A stretch of DNA of 20,013 nt from a bacterium (GTDB lineage: Bacteria; Actinomycetota; Acidimicrobiia; Acidimicrobiales; CATQHL01), in the NCBI GenBank assembly GCA_026713745.1, contig JAPONU010000206.1, forward strand, positions 1 through 20,013, given 5' to 3'. Position numbers and translations under genes: made by a program. The notes beneath the pieces were generated by a model that searched no databases, was not told where the DNA came from, and saw only the letters and a list, made by a program, of their open reading frames with translations. Below, piece after piece: positions 7,425 to 16,128 of this stretch (positions are counted from its first letter, which is position 1; each line of letters starts with the position of its first letter).

Positions 7425-9446
7425 ATGCGAGTTGGCGTTGATATTGGCGGGACGTTTACGGACGCGGTGGCGGTCGACGATGACGGTCGTATCCGCACGG
7501 CCAAGGTCCTCACGACGCCTCGGCGGCTGCACGACGGCGTGCTCGAGGCGCTCGAGCGGCTGGAGGTGGACTGGGATCGCCTGGATTCCATAACCCACGG
7601 CACCACCGCCGGGTTGAACGCTTTCCTCGAGCGCCGTGGCGCCAAGGTTGCCCTGCTCACCACCCGTGGCTTCCGCGACGTCTACGAACTCGGTCGAGCG
7701 AACCGGCCCGACATGTACAACGTTCGCTATCGCCAACCGGCGCCGCTGGTGCCGCGGCGGTGGATCTTCGAGATCGACGAGCGGGTCGCCGCCGACGGTT
7801 CGGTCCTGGTGCCTGTGGATGACGACGCCGTGCGGGCCCTCGGGCACCGGCTCGGCGACGAGTTCGAGGCCGTGGCGGTCTGCTTCCTGCACTCCTACGC
7901 CAACCCCGACCACGAGCAGCGGGTCGCCGAACTCCTCGCAGATGCAGCGCCGTCGCTGGCGGTGGTGTGCAGCCACGAGATCGCGCCCGAGTGGCGGGAG
8001 TACGAGCGCACCAGCACGACGGCCATCGCCGCCTATGTGGCCCCCATCGTGCAGCACTACCTCGTCGAGTTGGAGCAGGAGGTCAGCGCCCGCGGGCTGC
8101 GGGGACCGCTGCGGGTGATGCAGTCCAACGGTGGCGTGATGATGGCCGCCATGGCGAGGCGCAAAGCCATCCAGACGCTGTTCTCGGGACCTGTGGGGGG
8201 CACGATCGCCTGTGTTGCCACCGCGGGGGATCTGGGCGACGAGATGGATGTCAGCCGCCTGATCTGCATCGACATGGGGGGAACCTCCTTCGACGTGAGC
8301 CTGGTCGTGGACGGCGAGGCCGACGTGGAACTGGAATCCGAACTGGAACGCCACCCCGTGCTGTCGCCGACTGTCGCCATCCACACCATCGGCGCCGGCG
8401 GCGGCAGCGTCGGGCACATCTCGGCAGGTGGCCTGCGGGTGGGGCCACGCTCCGCGGGCGCCGAGCCGGGTCCGGCGTGCTACGGCTCCGGCGGCACCGA
8501 GCCGACGGTCACCGACGCCAACCTGCACCTCGGTCGGCTCCCGTCGGTCGCTCGCCTGGCCGGGGGCATGGCACTCGATGCCGCCGCTGCGGAGGCGGCA
8601 CTGGGTTCGGTGGGCGAAGTGCTGGGCTTGGCCGCCGACTCGCTGGCCACGGGGATAGTCGCCGTCGCCGACTCCACCATGGCCAACGCCATTCGCGAGA
8701 TCACGGTGCTGCGGGGGATCGACCCGCGTTCATTCGCGCTGGTGGCCTTCGGCGGCGCCGGTCCGCTGCACGCCGCGGCGCTCGCCGACGAGTTGGAGAT
8801 CGACACCGTGCTGGTGCCCGCTGATCCGGGTGTCCTGTCGGCCTACGGGATGTTGCACGCCGACATCCGCCATGACGTCGTCCAGAGCTTCTACCTGGGC
8901 GTGGCGGAGACCGACGGTGAGACGCTGGAGGCGACGTTGGCTGAATTGGCCGAGCGCGCCCGCCTGCTCGTCAAGGAGGACGGTGTGGACGAGCGGGCCA
9001 TCGGGCTGGAGCCTTCTGCCGATCTGCGCTACGTGGGCCAGGAGTACACGGTGACGCTCCCGCTGCCCGTCGCCGAGCCGACCGGCCGGATGCTCGCCGC
9101 GTTGCCCGAGCGGTTCGCCGAGGCGCACGAAGTGCGCTACGGCCACAGCAACCCCGCCGAGGACGTCGAGTTCGTGAACCTGCGGATGACGGCGCGCGGC
9201 TCGTTGCGCCGACCGGAGGCCGTCGATCTGCCCACCGGCGACGCAGGCGAACCGGTGGCCGTCGAGCGCACCTGGTTCGACGGCTCCTGGCTGCCGACGC
9301 CGGTGCATCGCCGCGAGGCATTGCCGGCCGGTGCAGCCGTTGCCGGCCCGGCGATCGTTCTGGAGGATGCCTGCACGACCCTGGTGCCGCCGTCGTGGAC
9401 GGCGTCGGTCTCGGCGCACGGGCATCTCGTGCTGCGACGATCCTGA
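7425..9446 (+). CDS. hyuA: Hydantoinase/oxoprolinase A subunit (N-methylhydantoinase A type)
   Basis: ATP-binding subunit of the ATP-dependent hydantoinase/5-oxoprolinase/acetone carboxylase superfamily. It is thought to phosphorylate the substrate carbonyl so that a hydantoin or oxoproline ring can be opened together with HyuB. It has 673 residues, normal for a stand-alone A subunit (about 650-720). The ASKHA-type phosphate-binding loop VDIGGTFTDAVAV is at residues 5-17. HGTTAGLNAF and LLTTRGFRDV lie in the N-terminal Hydant_A_N domain. CIDMGGTSFDVSLV around Asp283 is the second phosphate loop. FGGAGPLHAAALADEL starts near 442, and a beta-rich C-terminal domain ends the protein. It is the first gene of the operon. 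Its partner HyuB lies about 4.9 kb downstream, separated by a racemase and four transporter genes, which is unusual because the two are normally adjacent. The exact substrate cannot be told from sequence. Confidence 0.9.
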   Translation: MRVGVDIGGTFTDAVAVDDDGRIRTAKVLTTPRRLHDGVLEALERLEVDWDRLDSITHGTTAGLNAFLERRGAKVALLTTRGFRDVYELGRANRPDMYNVRYRQPAPLVPRRWIFEIDERVAADGSVLVPVDDDAVRALGHRLGDEFEAVAVCFLHSYANPDHEQRVAELLADAAPSLAVVCSHEIAPEWREYERTSTTAIAAYVAPIVQHYLVELEQEVSARGLRGPLRVMQSNGGVMMAAMARRKAIQTLFSGPVGGTIACVATAGDLGDEMDVSRLICIDMGGTSFDVSLVVDGEADVELESELERHPVLSPTVAIHTIGAGGGSVGHISAGGLRVGPRSAGAEPGPACYGSGGTEPTVTDANLHLGRLPSVARLAGGMALDAAAAEAALGSVGEVLGLAADSLATGIVAVADSTMANAIREITVLRGIDPRSFALVAFGGAGPLHAAALADELEIDTVLVPADPGVLSAYGMLHADIRHDVVQSFYLGVAETDGETLEATLAELAERARLLVKEDGVDERAIGLEPSADLRYVGQEYTVTLPLPVAEPTGRMLAALPERFAEAHEVRYGHSNPAEDVEFVNLRMTARGSLRRPEAVDLPTGDAGEPVAVERTWFDGSWLPTPVHRREALPAGAAVAGPAIVLEDACTTLVPPSWTASVSAHGHLVLRRS

Positions 9447-9518
9447 GCGGGCCGGGCAGGCACCCAAGACTCCGGCAAGAGCCCCGACGAGCGAAACGAC
9501 AACCGAGGAGGAACCACG

Positions 9519-10265
9519 ATGCGCATCCTGCTGATCAACCCGCTGGGAGTGAACGTCTACGACGAACTCGTCGACGAGGTGGTGCGACCTGCGGTCGGTT
9601 CGGACACCGAGTTGACGGTGCGCTCCCTCGCCGGCACCGGTGTGCCGGAGACGGCGTTCCTGCCCGCGGCGTCTCTGCTCATGAACCAGTTGCTGTCGGC
9701 CGTCCAGCAGGGCGAACGCGACGGTTTCGACGCCGTGGTGATCTGTTGCGCCTCCGATCCGGGGCTGGTGGACGCCAAGGAGTTGGTGTCGATCCCCGTG
9801 ACCGCGCCGATGGAAGCCGCAATTGCCACCGGGCGCGCCTTCGGACGGCTCGCCGTCGTGGCCCCGCGTATCGAAAGTGGCGAAGGCGAGAACCTGCCGC
9901 AGGACGCCAACTGGGTGCGCCGGCTGGTGCACGCCTACGACGGCGGGTCGATCTTCGCCGGCGTGTTCTCGGCGCCCTGTCCGCCCCCGCCCGCCGACCT
10001 GGTGGACCAGTTGCTCGCCACCGACCCCCGGAAGCTGCGGGCCACGGTGCGTCGCGGCATGGCGGAGGCGGTGGCGGGCCCGGCGGGCGACGCCGCCGAG
10101 TCAGCTTGGCGGGACCACGACGCCACGGTGCTGTTCTTCGCCTGCACGATCTGGTCGGGTCTGCTGGGGTCGGTTCGCGACCGGGTACCCGTGCCGGTCC
10201 TGGATCCCCTGATCACTCCGGTCCGCTATGCCGAGATGCTCGCCGGCGCCGGGCGGAAGTTCTGA
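9519..10265 (+). CDS. Asp/Glu/hydantoin racemase family protein
   Basis: Cofactor-independent racemase using two cysteines as acid and base. In hydantoin pathways it interconverts D- and L-5-substituted hydantoins before ring opening. It has 248 residues, the usual size. The first catalytic cysteine lies in VVICCASDPG (Cys76, followed by Cys77), which matches the ICF-DPG motif of hydantoin racemases with Cys in place of the aromatic residue. The second is Cys209 in FFACTIWSG. The N-terminal MRILLINPLGVN is also typical of hydantoin rather than glutamate racemases. GAGGAGG lies 7 nt before the ATG. It sits 72 bp after hyuA and 53 bp before the permease gene. Maleate isomerases and arylmalonate decarboxylases share the fold, so the hydantoin role rests partly on context. 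Confidence 0.84.
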   Translation: MRILLINPLGVNVYDELVDEVVRPAVGSDTELTVRSLAGTGVPETAFLPAASLLMNQLLSAVQQGERDGFDAVVICCASDPGLVDAKELVSIPVTAPMEAAIATGRAFGRLAVVAPRIESGEGENLPQDANWVRRLVHAYDGGSIFAGVFSAPCPPPPADLVDQLLATDPRKLRATVRRGMAEAVAGPAGDAAESAWRDHDATVLFFACTIWSGLLGSVRDRVPVPVLDPLITPVRYAEMLAGAGRKF

Positions 10266-10318
10266 CGTTGTGACGAGCCGCCGGGCGCCGACAGGGGACG
10301 CCCTCAAGGAGCACTGAC

Positions 10319-11326
10319 GTGCCGCTGGCGATCTACATCGGCCGCCGGTTGGTGTTCCTGGTGGTGGCGCTGTTCGGCGTGTCGCTCATCACGTTCGTGG
10401 TGACCCGCGTGCTGCCCGGGAATCCCGCGTACCTGATCGTCGGCGTGCAGGCCGACGAGTCCACCGTCGAGGCGGTCATCGAACGGCTGGGCCTCGACCG
10501 GCCCATCGTCGAGCAGTACGGCCACTACATGCGCCAGCTCTTCACGGGCGATCTCGGCGACAGCTGGCGCACCAAGAACCCGGTGACCACCGATATCGGC
10601 GTGCGCTGGCCGGCAACCATCGAGTTGGCGTCCATGGCGGCGATTATGGCGGTGGCCTGGTCGGTGCCCTTCGGGGTCATCTCCGCGCTACGGCGCCGCT
10701 CGCTCTCGGACAGGCTCGCGAACGTGGTCTCGGGGATAGGCGTCTCCGTTCCCGAGTTCTGGTTGGGGATCATCCTGCTCTTGGTCTTTGCGTTCAATCT
10801 GGGGTTCGCGCCCGCTCCGATCGGACGAACTCTCGGGGTGGTGCCCCCGGATGTCACGGGGCTGTACACCCTCGACTCGGTGATCGCCGGTGATTGGGGA
10901 GCGCTGCGCTCGGCGCTGGCCCAACTCATCCTGCCGGCGCTCACACTGGCGATCACCACCGGCGCACCGCTGCTGCGCGTCACACGCGGTTTCATGCGCG
11001 AGACCATGTCGTCGCACCACATCCGCTCGGCCCGGGCGCTGGGTATCCCGGAGCGCTCGATCGTCCTGCGGCACGCGGTGCCGAACGTGCTGCTGCCCGT
11101 GTCCACGATGGCGGCCATGATGTACGGCTACCTGCTGGGCGGGACCGTTCTGGTTGAGTTCGTGTTCGCCTGGCCCGGCATCGGCAAGTACGCCATCGAC
11201 TCCATCAACGCCTCGGATTACGCCCCCGTGCTGGCAGCCGTGCTGCTGAGCGCCTGCAGCTACATCATCGTGTACCTGATCATGGACATCCTGCACTTCA
11301 TCATCGATCCGCGGACGCGGACGTGA
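10319..11326 (+). CDS. ABC transporter permease, peptide/opine/nickel type (DppB-like)
   Basis: One half of the membrane channel of a DppBCDF-type importer. It has 335 residues. The first membrane helix is at about 10-29 (RLVFLVVALFGVSLITFVV), followed by RVLPGNPA, the hallmark of DppB/OppB proteins. Several further helices are visible, with the cytoplasmic coupling motif RALGIPERSIVLRHAVPN in the C-terminal half and VFAWPGIGKYAIDSI near the end. The start is GTG 10319, supported by AAGGAG at 10306-10311 with a 7-nt spacer. Its stop overlaps the next start by 4 bp (GTGA), so the two permeases are translationally coupled. Substrate specificity lies mainly in the binding protein, which is missing here. 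Confidence 0.92.
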   Translation: MPLAIYIGRRLVFLVVALFGVSLITFVVTRVLPGNPAYLIVGVQADESTVEAVIERLGLDRPIVEQYGHYMRQLFTGDLGDSWRTKNPVTTDIGVRWPATIELASMAAIMAVAWSVPFGVISALRRRSLSDRLANVVSGIGVSVPEFWLGIILLLVFAFNLGFAPAPIGRTLGVVPPDVTGLYTLDSVIAGDWGALRSALAQLILPALTLAITTGAPLLRVTRGFMRETMSSHHIRSARALGIPERSIVLRHAVPNVLLPVSTMAAMMYGYLLGGTVLVEFVFAWPGIGKYAIDSINASDYAPVLAAVLLSACSYIIVYLIMDILHFIIDPRTRT

Positions 11327-12318
11327 GTGTCGTCTCGCCGCGCGCCTCGGGGAGCACCGCTCCACCGGCCCGTCGCCGCAGCATCGCCGGGGTGCGACCG
11401 GTTCACCTTCTCGTGGCCGTCGCCACGATGGTGGTCCTCGTGGTCGCCCTGGTTTGGGACGGCGAGTGGCGGGTCCTCCGGGTGGTCCTGACCGTGCTGG
11501 CGATCATCGTGGCCCCCGCGGTCTGGGATCCTCAGCGTCGAGTGATCCGGCCCGCCACCGGCGTGATGGTGGCCCTGATCCTGTTGGCGCTCATCGGGCC
11601 GCTGTTCACGCGGGATCCGCTCATGTTGAACGTCGGCGAGTCGTTGGCAACCCCTGGCAGTGACATCTGGTTCGGTACCGACCAGCACGGTCGGGACATC
11701 TTCGCCAGGGTGATACACGGGGCGCGCCTCGATCTGGGCGTCGGTTTCAGTGCGGCGGCGCTGGCGGTCATCGTCGGCATGCCCCTCGGTGCGCTGGCCG
11801 TCCTCCGGGGCGGGCTGTTCGACTCCGTGCTGCTGCGCATTTCCGAATCGTTTCAGGCTTTCCCCACGTTGCTGCTGGCGCTGGGCATCGTGGCTGCGGT
11901 GGGGCCGAGCATCCCCATCCTGATCTTCATCATCGCCATCGTGAACGTGCCGGTGTACTTGCGCCTCACTCGCAGCGCCGTCGCGCCCATCGTCAATGCG
12001 GACTTCGTGCTGGCGGCCCGGTGCGCCGGGCAGCGCGAGTTGACGATCCTGTTGCGCCACATCCTTCCCAACGTCAGGCAGGTCGTCCTGGCACAGTTCT
12101 CGGTGAACGTGGCGTGGGCCATCCAGATCCTGGCCGCCCTGAGCTTCGTGGGCCTCGGCGTGCCGGTCCCGACGCCGGAGTGGGGCGCCATGGTGCGCGG
12201 CGGCTACGAGCAGATGGTCTACGGCCGGTGGTGGGTCGCGTTGTTCCCCGGTCTGGCGATCCTGTTCGCCGTCCTGACGCTGAACCAGCTGTCCGACCGG
12301 GTGAGGCACACGACGTGA
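11323..12318 (+). CDS. ABC transporter permease, DppC-like, with extra N-terminal membrane helices
   Basis: Second permease of the importer, 331 residues from the GTG at 11323 in the overlap with the preceding stop. The DppC signature FGTDQHGRDIFARVIHGARL starts near residue 117. The coupling helix CAGQRELTILLRHILPN and SFVGLGVPVPTPEWGAMV complete the family pattern. Most DppC proteins have one helix before the GTD-GRD motif; here three hydrophobic stretches (about 28-45, 51-67, 79-95) come first. The extra pair could change the topology or replace a missing helper. The stop overlaps the next start as GTGA. Confidence 0.91.
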   Translation: MSVVSPRASGSTAPPARRRSIAGVRPVHLLVAVATMVVLVVALVWDGEWRVLRVVLTVLAIIVAPAVWDPQRRVIRPATGVMVALILLALIGPLFTRDPLMLNVGESLATPGSDIWFGTDQHGRDIFARVIHGARLDLGVGFSAAALAVIVGMPLGALAVLRGGLFDSVLLRISESFQAFPTLLLALGIVAAVGPSIPILIFIIAIVNVPVYLRLTRSAVAPIVNADFVLAARCAGQRELTILLRHILPNVRQVVLAQFSVNVAWAIQILAALSFVGLGVPVPTPEWGAMVRGGYEQMVYGRWWVALFPGLAILFAVLTLNQLSDRVRHTT

Positions 12319-13346
12319 GTGCCGCCGACGTGCCCGAAGTATCGATTCCGGACGCGGGCGATCCGGTGGCTCCCGAGAGCGGGGCGGTGCCCGTCCTCGA
12401 CGTGTTCGACCTCACCGTGGGATTCGGTTCGGCGGCCAAGCGGGCGGTCCGGCGGTCCATACCCCTCCAGGGGATCCACCTGCAGGTTGGCGCAGGAGAG
12501 CGGATGGCCCTCGTCGGCGAGTCCGGCTCGGGCAAGAGCCTCACAGCGGCGGCGGTGCTGGGGCTCCTGCCCGACGGCGCGGAGGTCATCCGCGGTTCGA
12601 TCCGCCTCGACGGCGAGGAGCTGATCGGCGCCCCCGAGCGCCGCCTGCGTGACCTGCGGGGCGGTCGCATGGCGATCATGTTCCAGAACCCCCGCGCCTC
12701 GCTGAACCCCGTGCTCACCGTCGGTGGGCAGATCGCCGAGGTGATCAGGGTGCACGGCGACGCCGGACGCAGGGAGAGTTGGACGCAAGCGGTCGACCTT
12801 CTGTCGGAGATGGGGATCCCCGACGCCGCCCGCCGCGCCAAGGACTACGTGCACCAGTACTCCGGCGGCATGGCGCAACGGGCCGCTCTGGCCATGGCCC
12901 TGTCCTGCCGGCCCGACCTGCTCATCGCCGATGAGCCAACCACCGGCCTCGACGCCACACTGCAGCAGCAGGTGCTCGAGCTGGTGGTCGAGCAGGTGAC
13001 CTCGCGGGACGCCTCCCTGCTGCTGATCACCCACGACATCGCCGTGGCGCGCAGCCACTGCGAGCGCACGACAGTCATGTACGCCGGGCGTGTGATGGAG
13101 TCCGGACCGACCGCCTCGGTCACCGGCAGCCCGAAGAACCCCTACACCAGCGCCCTGCTCAAGGCGTTCGGGACCGTCGATCAGCGCCGGATGTACGCCA
13201 TTGGGGGGGTCGTACCCACGTTGATCGGCGAGCTCGGCGAGTGCGCCTTCGCCGACCGGTGCCCGCTGGCCGCGCCCGAGTGCCGTGAGGGCGTCCCCGA
13301 TCTGCGTTCGGTTGGCGACCGTCGAGTTGCGTGCGTGAAGGCATGA
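12315..13346 (+). CDS. ABC transporter ATPase, DppD-like
   Basis: Cytosolic ATPase energising the importer, 343 residues. The frame is open far upstream inside the permease gene, but the GTG at 12315 is chosen because it forms the same GTGA stop/start overlap as its neighbours. Residues 1-30 are a polar Pro/Ala-rich extension. Walker A GESGSGKS is at 68-75, the ABC signature YSGGM at 182-186 and Walker B LLIADEP with Asp206-Glu207; a switch His lies in LLITHDIAV. The C-terminal oligopeptide-type domain follows (GSPKNPYTSALLKAF), ending with the cysteine-rich CAFADRCPLAAPEC, which in some relatives binds an Fe-S cluster. The stop overlaps the following ATG. Confidence 0.92.
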   Translation: MSAADVPEVSIPDAGDPVAPESGAVPVLDVFDLTVGFGSAAKRAVRRSIPLQGIHLQVGAGERMALVGESGSGKSLTAAAVLGLLPDGAEVIRGSIRLDGEELIGAPERRLRDLRGGRMAIMFQNPRASLNPVLTVGGQIAEVIRVHGDAGRRESWTQAVDLLSEMGIPDAARRAKDYVHQYSGGMAQRAALAMALSCRPDLLIADEPTTGLDATLQQQVLELVVEQVTSRDASLLLITHDIAVARSHCERTTVMYAGRVMESGPTASVTGSPKNPYTSALLKAFGTVDQRRMYAIGGVVPTLIGELGECAFADRCPLAAPECREGVPDLRSVGDRRVACVKA

Positions 13347-14359
13347 ACGCCCAGCCCCCCGCCGCCACCGGCCCCGTCGTCGAGGTTCGGGAGTTGGTCA
13401 AGGACTACGTGACCCGCGACGCCCGGCTGCGCCAGCACACCGCGCGCGCCGTCGACGGCGTCAGTTTCGAGATCCATCCCGGCGAGACTTTCGCAATCGT
13501 CGGCGAGTCCGGGTCCGGCAAGACGACGGTGGGGCGCGTGCTGTTGAAGCTCACCGCGGCGACCGACGGGACGGTGCTGTTCGGTGGCAAGGGGATCCTG
13601 GACGTCCCCGAGCGCCGTTTCCGCCTGGAGCGCCGGCACATGCAGATGGTGTTCCAGGATCCGCTGGCAGCGTTCGACCCGCAGACGACGATCCGCTCGA
13701 GCCTGCGCGAGTTCACCCGACTCGGCGGCCTCGAGACCCGTACGGAGCAGAACGACGCCATTGCCGAGGCGATCCGGAGCGTGGGCCTCGAGCCCGACAT
13801 CGCCGGTCGCCGACCGTCGCAGGTCAGCGGGGGGCAACTCCAGCGCCTCAGCATCGCCCGCTCCCTGCTGCCCGAACCGGAGTTGCTGTTCCTGGACGAG
13901 CCCACCTCGTCGCTGGACGTCTCCATCCGCGGCCAGATCGTCAACCTCTTGTTGGACCTGCAGGAGCGCAGGCACCTGGCCTACCTCCTCGTCGCCCATG
14001 ACCTGCGGGTGGTCTACGCCATGGCGCACCGGGTCGCGGTCATGTACCTGGGACAGTTCGTGGAAGTGGGCTCGCGCGATCAGGTCTATGCCGACGCCCG
14101 GCACCCCTACACCCGCGGCCTGCTCGACGCCGCTGAGCTGGACGATCCGCCTCGCAGCGGCGAGCCGGTGCGGCTCGTCGGCGAGATCAGCGAGGAGGCC
14201 GCCACCAAGGCGGGCTGCCGCCTGACGCTGCGCTGCCCGTACGCAGTCGAGCGCTGCGAGGAGCCGCAACCTCTCCGGGAGACCACCGCCGGGCATCTCG
14301 TGCGATGCTGGCGGGCTGTGGAGCAGCCCGTGGAGATCGGCCTTCGGGCCAACGAGTGA
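13343..14359 (+). CDS. ABC transporter ATPase, DppF-like
   Basis: Partner ATPase of the DppD-like protein, 338 residues. The ATG at 13343 is preferred over the GTG at 13331 because it forms an ATGA overlap with the previous stop and has GAAGG just upstream. Walker A GESGSGKT is at 54-61, the signature VSGGQ at 161-165 and Walker B LLFLDEP with Asp185-Glu186, followed by the switch motif VAHDLRV. The oligopeptide-type C-terminal domain begins at ARHPYTRGLL and carries cysteines in CRLTLRCPYAVERC. Both ATPases look catalytically intact, so the transporter should be a heterodimeric DppDF-type motor. Confidence 0.92.
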   Translation: MNAQPPAATGPVVEVRELVKDYVTRDARLRQHTARAVDGVSFEIHPGETFAIVGESGSGKTTVGRVLLKLTAATDGTVLFGGKGILDVPERRFRLERRHMQMVFQDPLAAFDPQTTIRSSLREFTRLGGLETRTEQNDAIAEAIRSVGLEPDIAGRRPSQVSGGQLQRLSIARSLLPEPELLFLDEPTSSLDVSIRGQIVNLLLDLQERRHLAYLLVAHDLRVVYAMAHRVAVMYLGQFVEVGSRDQVYADARHPYTRGLLDAAELDDPPRSGEPVRLVGEISEEAATKAGCRLTLRCPYAVERCEEPQPLRETTAGHLVRCWRAVEQPVEIGLRANE

Positions 14360-14364
14360 AGAAC

Positions 14365-14370
14365 AAGGAG
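14365..14370 (+). promoter_or_regulatory. Ribosome binding site of hyuB
   Basis: AAGGAG, 6 nt before the ATG at 14377. It fixes the hyuB start and rejects the longer frame that begins at 14305 inside the ATPase gene. Confidence 0.75.
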
Positions 14371-14376
14371 TTCCCG

Positions 14377-16128
14377 ATGACACAGGTGGATCCGGTCACC
14401 ACTGAGGTGATCCGCAATGCCTTCATCTCGATCGCCTCGCAGATGAACAACAACCTGGCCCGCTCGGCCTACACGCCGATCATCTACGAGATGAAGGACT
14501 GCTCCGTGGGCCTGTTCAACCAGAACGCCGAGCTGCTGGGTCAGGCGCCGGGCCTGCCCATCTTCCTGGGCAGCCTCGAGGCCGCCATCAACGCCACGAC
14601 CGAGCACTTCGGCGGCCTGGAGATCTACAAGCCCGGTGACGTCTACGCGGTCAACGACAGCTACCTCGTGGGCAGCCACCTCAACGACGTGAGCGTGTTC
14701 TCGCCGATCTTCCACGAGGGCGACCTGGTGGGGTTCGGGGCCACCAAGGCGCACTGGATGGACATCGGCGCCAAGGACCCCAGCCAGACGAACGACGCCA
14801 CGTCCATCTACGAGGAGGGTTACAGGCTGGGCCCCACCCACCTGTACCGCGAGGGACGACCCGAGACGGGCGTGCTGGAGTTCATCACCCGCAACAGCCG
14901 CCTGCCGCGCTCCATCTGGGGCGACCTGCACGCCCAGATCGCCGCCTGCCGCACCGGTGAGCGCCAGCTGAGCGAACTCATGGACCGGTTCGGGCGATCC
15001 ACCGTTGAGGCCTCCGCCGCCGTCGTGTTCGAGCAGTGCGAGCGGCTCGACCGGGAATTCGTGTCGGCCATTGCCGACGGCACCTTCGTCACCGAGGGCC
15101 ATATGGACAGTTGGGGGCCGGGGGGCGGCCCCGTGTACGTGAAGGCCACCGTGACCGTCTCCGGCGACGAGATCCTCCTGGACCTCGACGGCTCCTCACC
15201 GCAGACGCCCGGCTGCATGAACTGCGGCTTCGCCCAGACGGTTGCGGCGGCCCGGCTGGGCTACAAGCTCCTCATCAACCCCGAGGTGCCGGTCACCGCG
15301 GGGACGTTCCGGAACCTGCGCCTCGTCGCCCCCGAGGCGTCCATCTTCGACGCCCGGGAGCCGGCGGCGTGCCAGTACTACTACCCGCACCTGGGGATGA
15401 TGATCGACCTCTTCATCAGCGCCCTGGCGCCGAGCATGCCCGATGCGGTGGTCGCCGCGCAGCCCGCCGATCCGATGAACGTGCTCTTCGTCGGCAAGAA
15501 CCCCGAGACCGGCGACGACTTCGTCACCGGCGAGGCAACGGCGGTGGGTTGGGGTGCCTGGTCCGGTGGCGACGGCACCAACGGGATGATCAACTACGGC
15601 GGCGGTGACCTGAAGAACATCCCTGTGGAGGTGTTGGAGTCGCGTTACCCCATCAGGGTGCATCGCTACGCCGTGTCGCCGGACTCCGGCGGGCGGGGCC
15701 GCTGGCGCGGGGGCTGCGGCGTGGAGCGCGAGTACGAAGTTCTGGCCGACGGGGTGACGCTCTCGACCTGGTTCGAGCGCACGACGACGCCGGCCTGGGG
15801 TCTGTTCGGCGGCGAGTCCGGCAGCACCACCGAGGCGGTCATCACCGTCGACGGCGAGTCCACCCCTGTGATGAAGGTGAACCGCTACCCCGCCCCCAAG
15901 GGCAGCCGCCTGCGGGTCGCCACCGGCGGCGGTGGCGGGTACGGCGACCCCGCCGAGCGCAGCGACGAGGACCACCGCCGCGATCTCATCGAGGGCTACA
16001 CCACGGTCGTGCCGCCGGGATTGGACATCGACGTCGGCGGCGACGGGGCGGGCAACGGCCACCCCGCCCCGGCATCCGCGTCGACGCAGGCGGATCGCGG
16101 CAACGGCACCGTGGGGAACGGCTCGTGA
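14377..16128 (+). CDS. hyuB: Hydantoinase/oxoprolinase B subunit
   Basis: Partner of HyuA, completing the ATP-dependent ring-opening or amide-hydrolysing enzyme. It has 583 residues from the ATG at 14377. The family N-terminus is clear: DPVTTEVIRNAFISIASQM, then ARSAYTPIIYEMKDCSVGLF and GSLEAAINA. The metal/substrate region NDSYLVGSHLNDVSVFSPIF follows. DSGGRGRWRGGCGVEREYEV and the glycine loop GGGGGYGDP (517-525) mark the C-terminal half. After the conserved end (LIEGYTTV) there is a tail of about 37 residues rich in Gly, Asn, Asp and Ala with no recognisable fold. It lies 17 bp after the ATPase gene and its stop overlaps the amidohydrolase start. The acetone carboxylase beta subunit is a relative, but no gamma subunit is present. 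Confidence 0.9.
   Translation: MTQVDPVTTEVIRNAFISIASQMNNNLARSAYTPIIYEMKDCSVGLFNQNAELLGQAPGLPIFLGSLEAAINATTEHFGGLEIYKPGDVYAVNDSYLVGSHLNDVSVFSPIFHEGDLVGFGATKAHWMDIGAKDPSQTNDATSIYEEGYRLGPTHLYREGRPETGVLEFITRNSRLPRSIWGDLHAQIAACRTGERQLSELMDRFGRSTVEASAAVVFEQCERLDREFVSAIADGTFVTEGHMDSWGPGGGPVYVKATVTVSGDEILLDLDGSSPQTPGCMNCGFAQTVAAARLGYKLLINPEVPVTAGTFRNLRLVAPEASIFDAREPAACQYYYPHLGMMIDLFISALAPSMPDAVVAAQPADPMNVLFVGKNPETGDDFVTGEATAVGWGAWSGGDGTNGMINYGGGDLKNIPVEVLESRYPIRVHRYAVSPDSGGRGRWRGGCGVEREYEVLADGVTLSTWFERTTTPAWGLFGGESGSTTEAVITVDGESTPVMKVNRYPAPKGSRLRVATGGGGGYGDPAERSDEDHRRDLIEGYTTVVPPGLDIDVGGDGAGNGHPAPASASTQADRGNGTVGNGS

Noticed and set aside
12021..12314. Upstream extension of the DppD-like ATPase frame inside the permease gene
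   Set aside because: The translated extension is Arg/Pro-rich without ABC features, and the GTG at 12315 forms the same GTGA overlap used elsewhere in the operon.
7425..16128. HyuA/HyuB as acetone carboxylase alpha/beta subunits
   Set aside because: No small gamma subunit and no sigma-54-type activator nearby; the sizes and the racemase/hydrolase context fit hydantoinase or oxoprolinase better.
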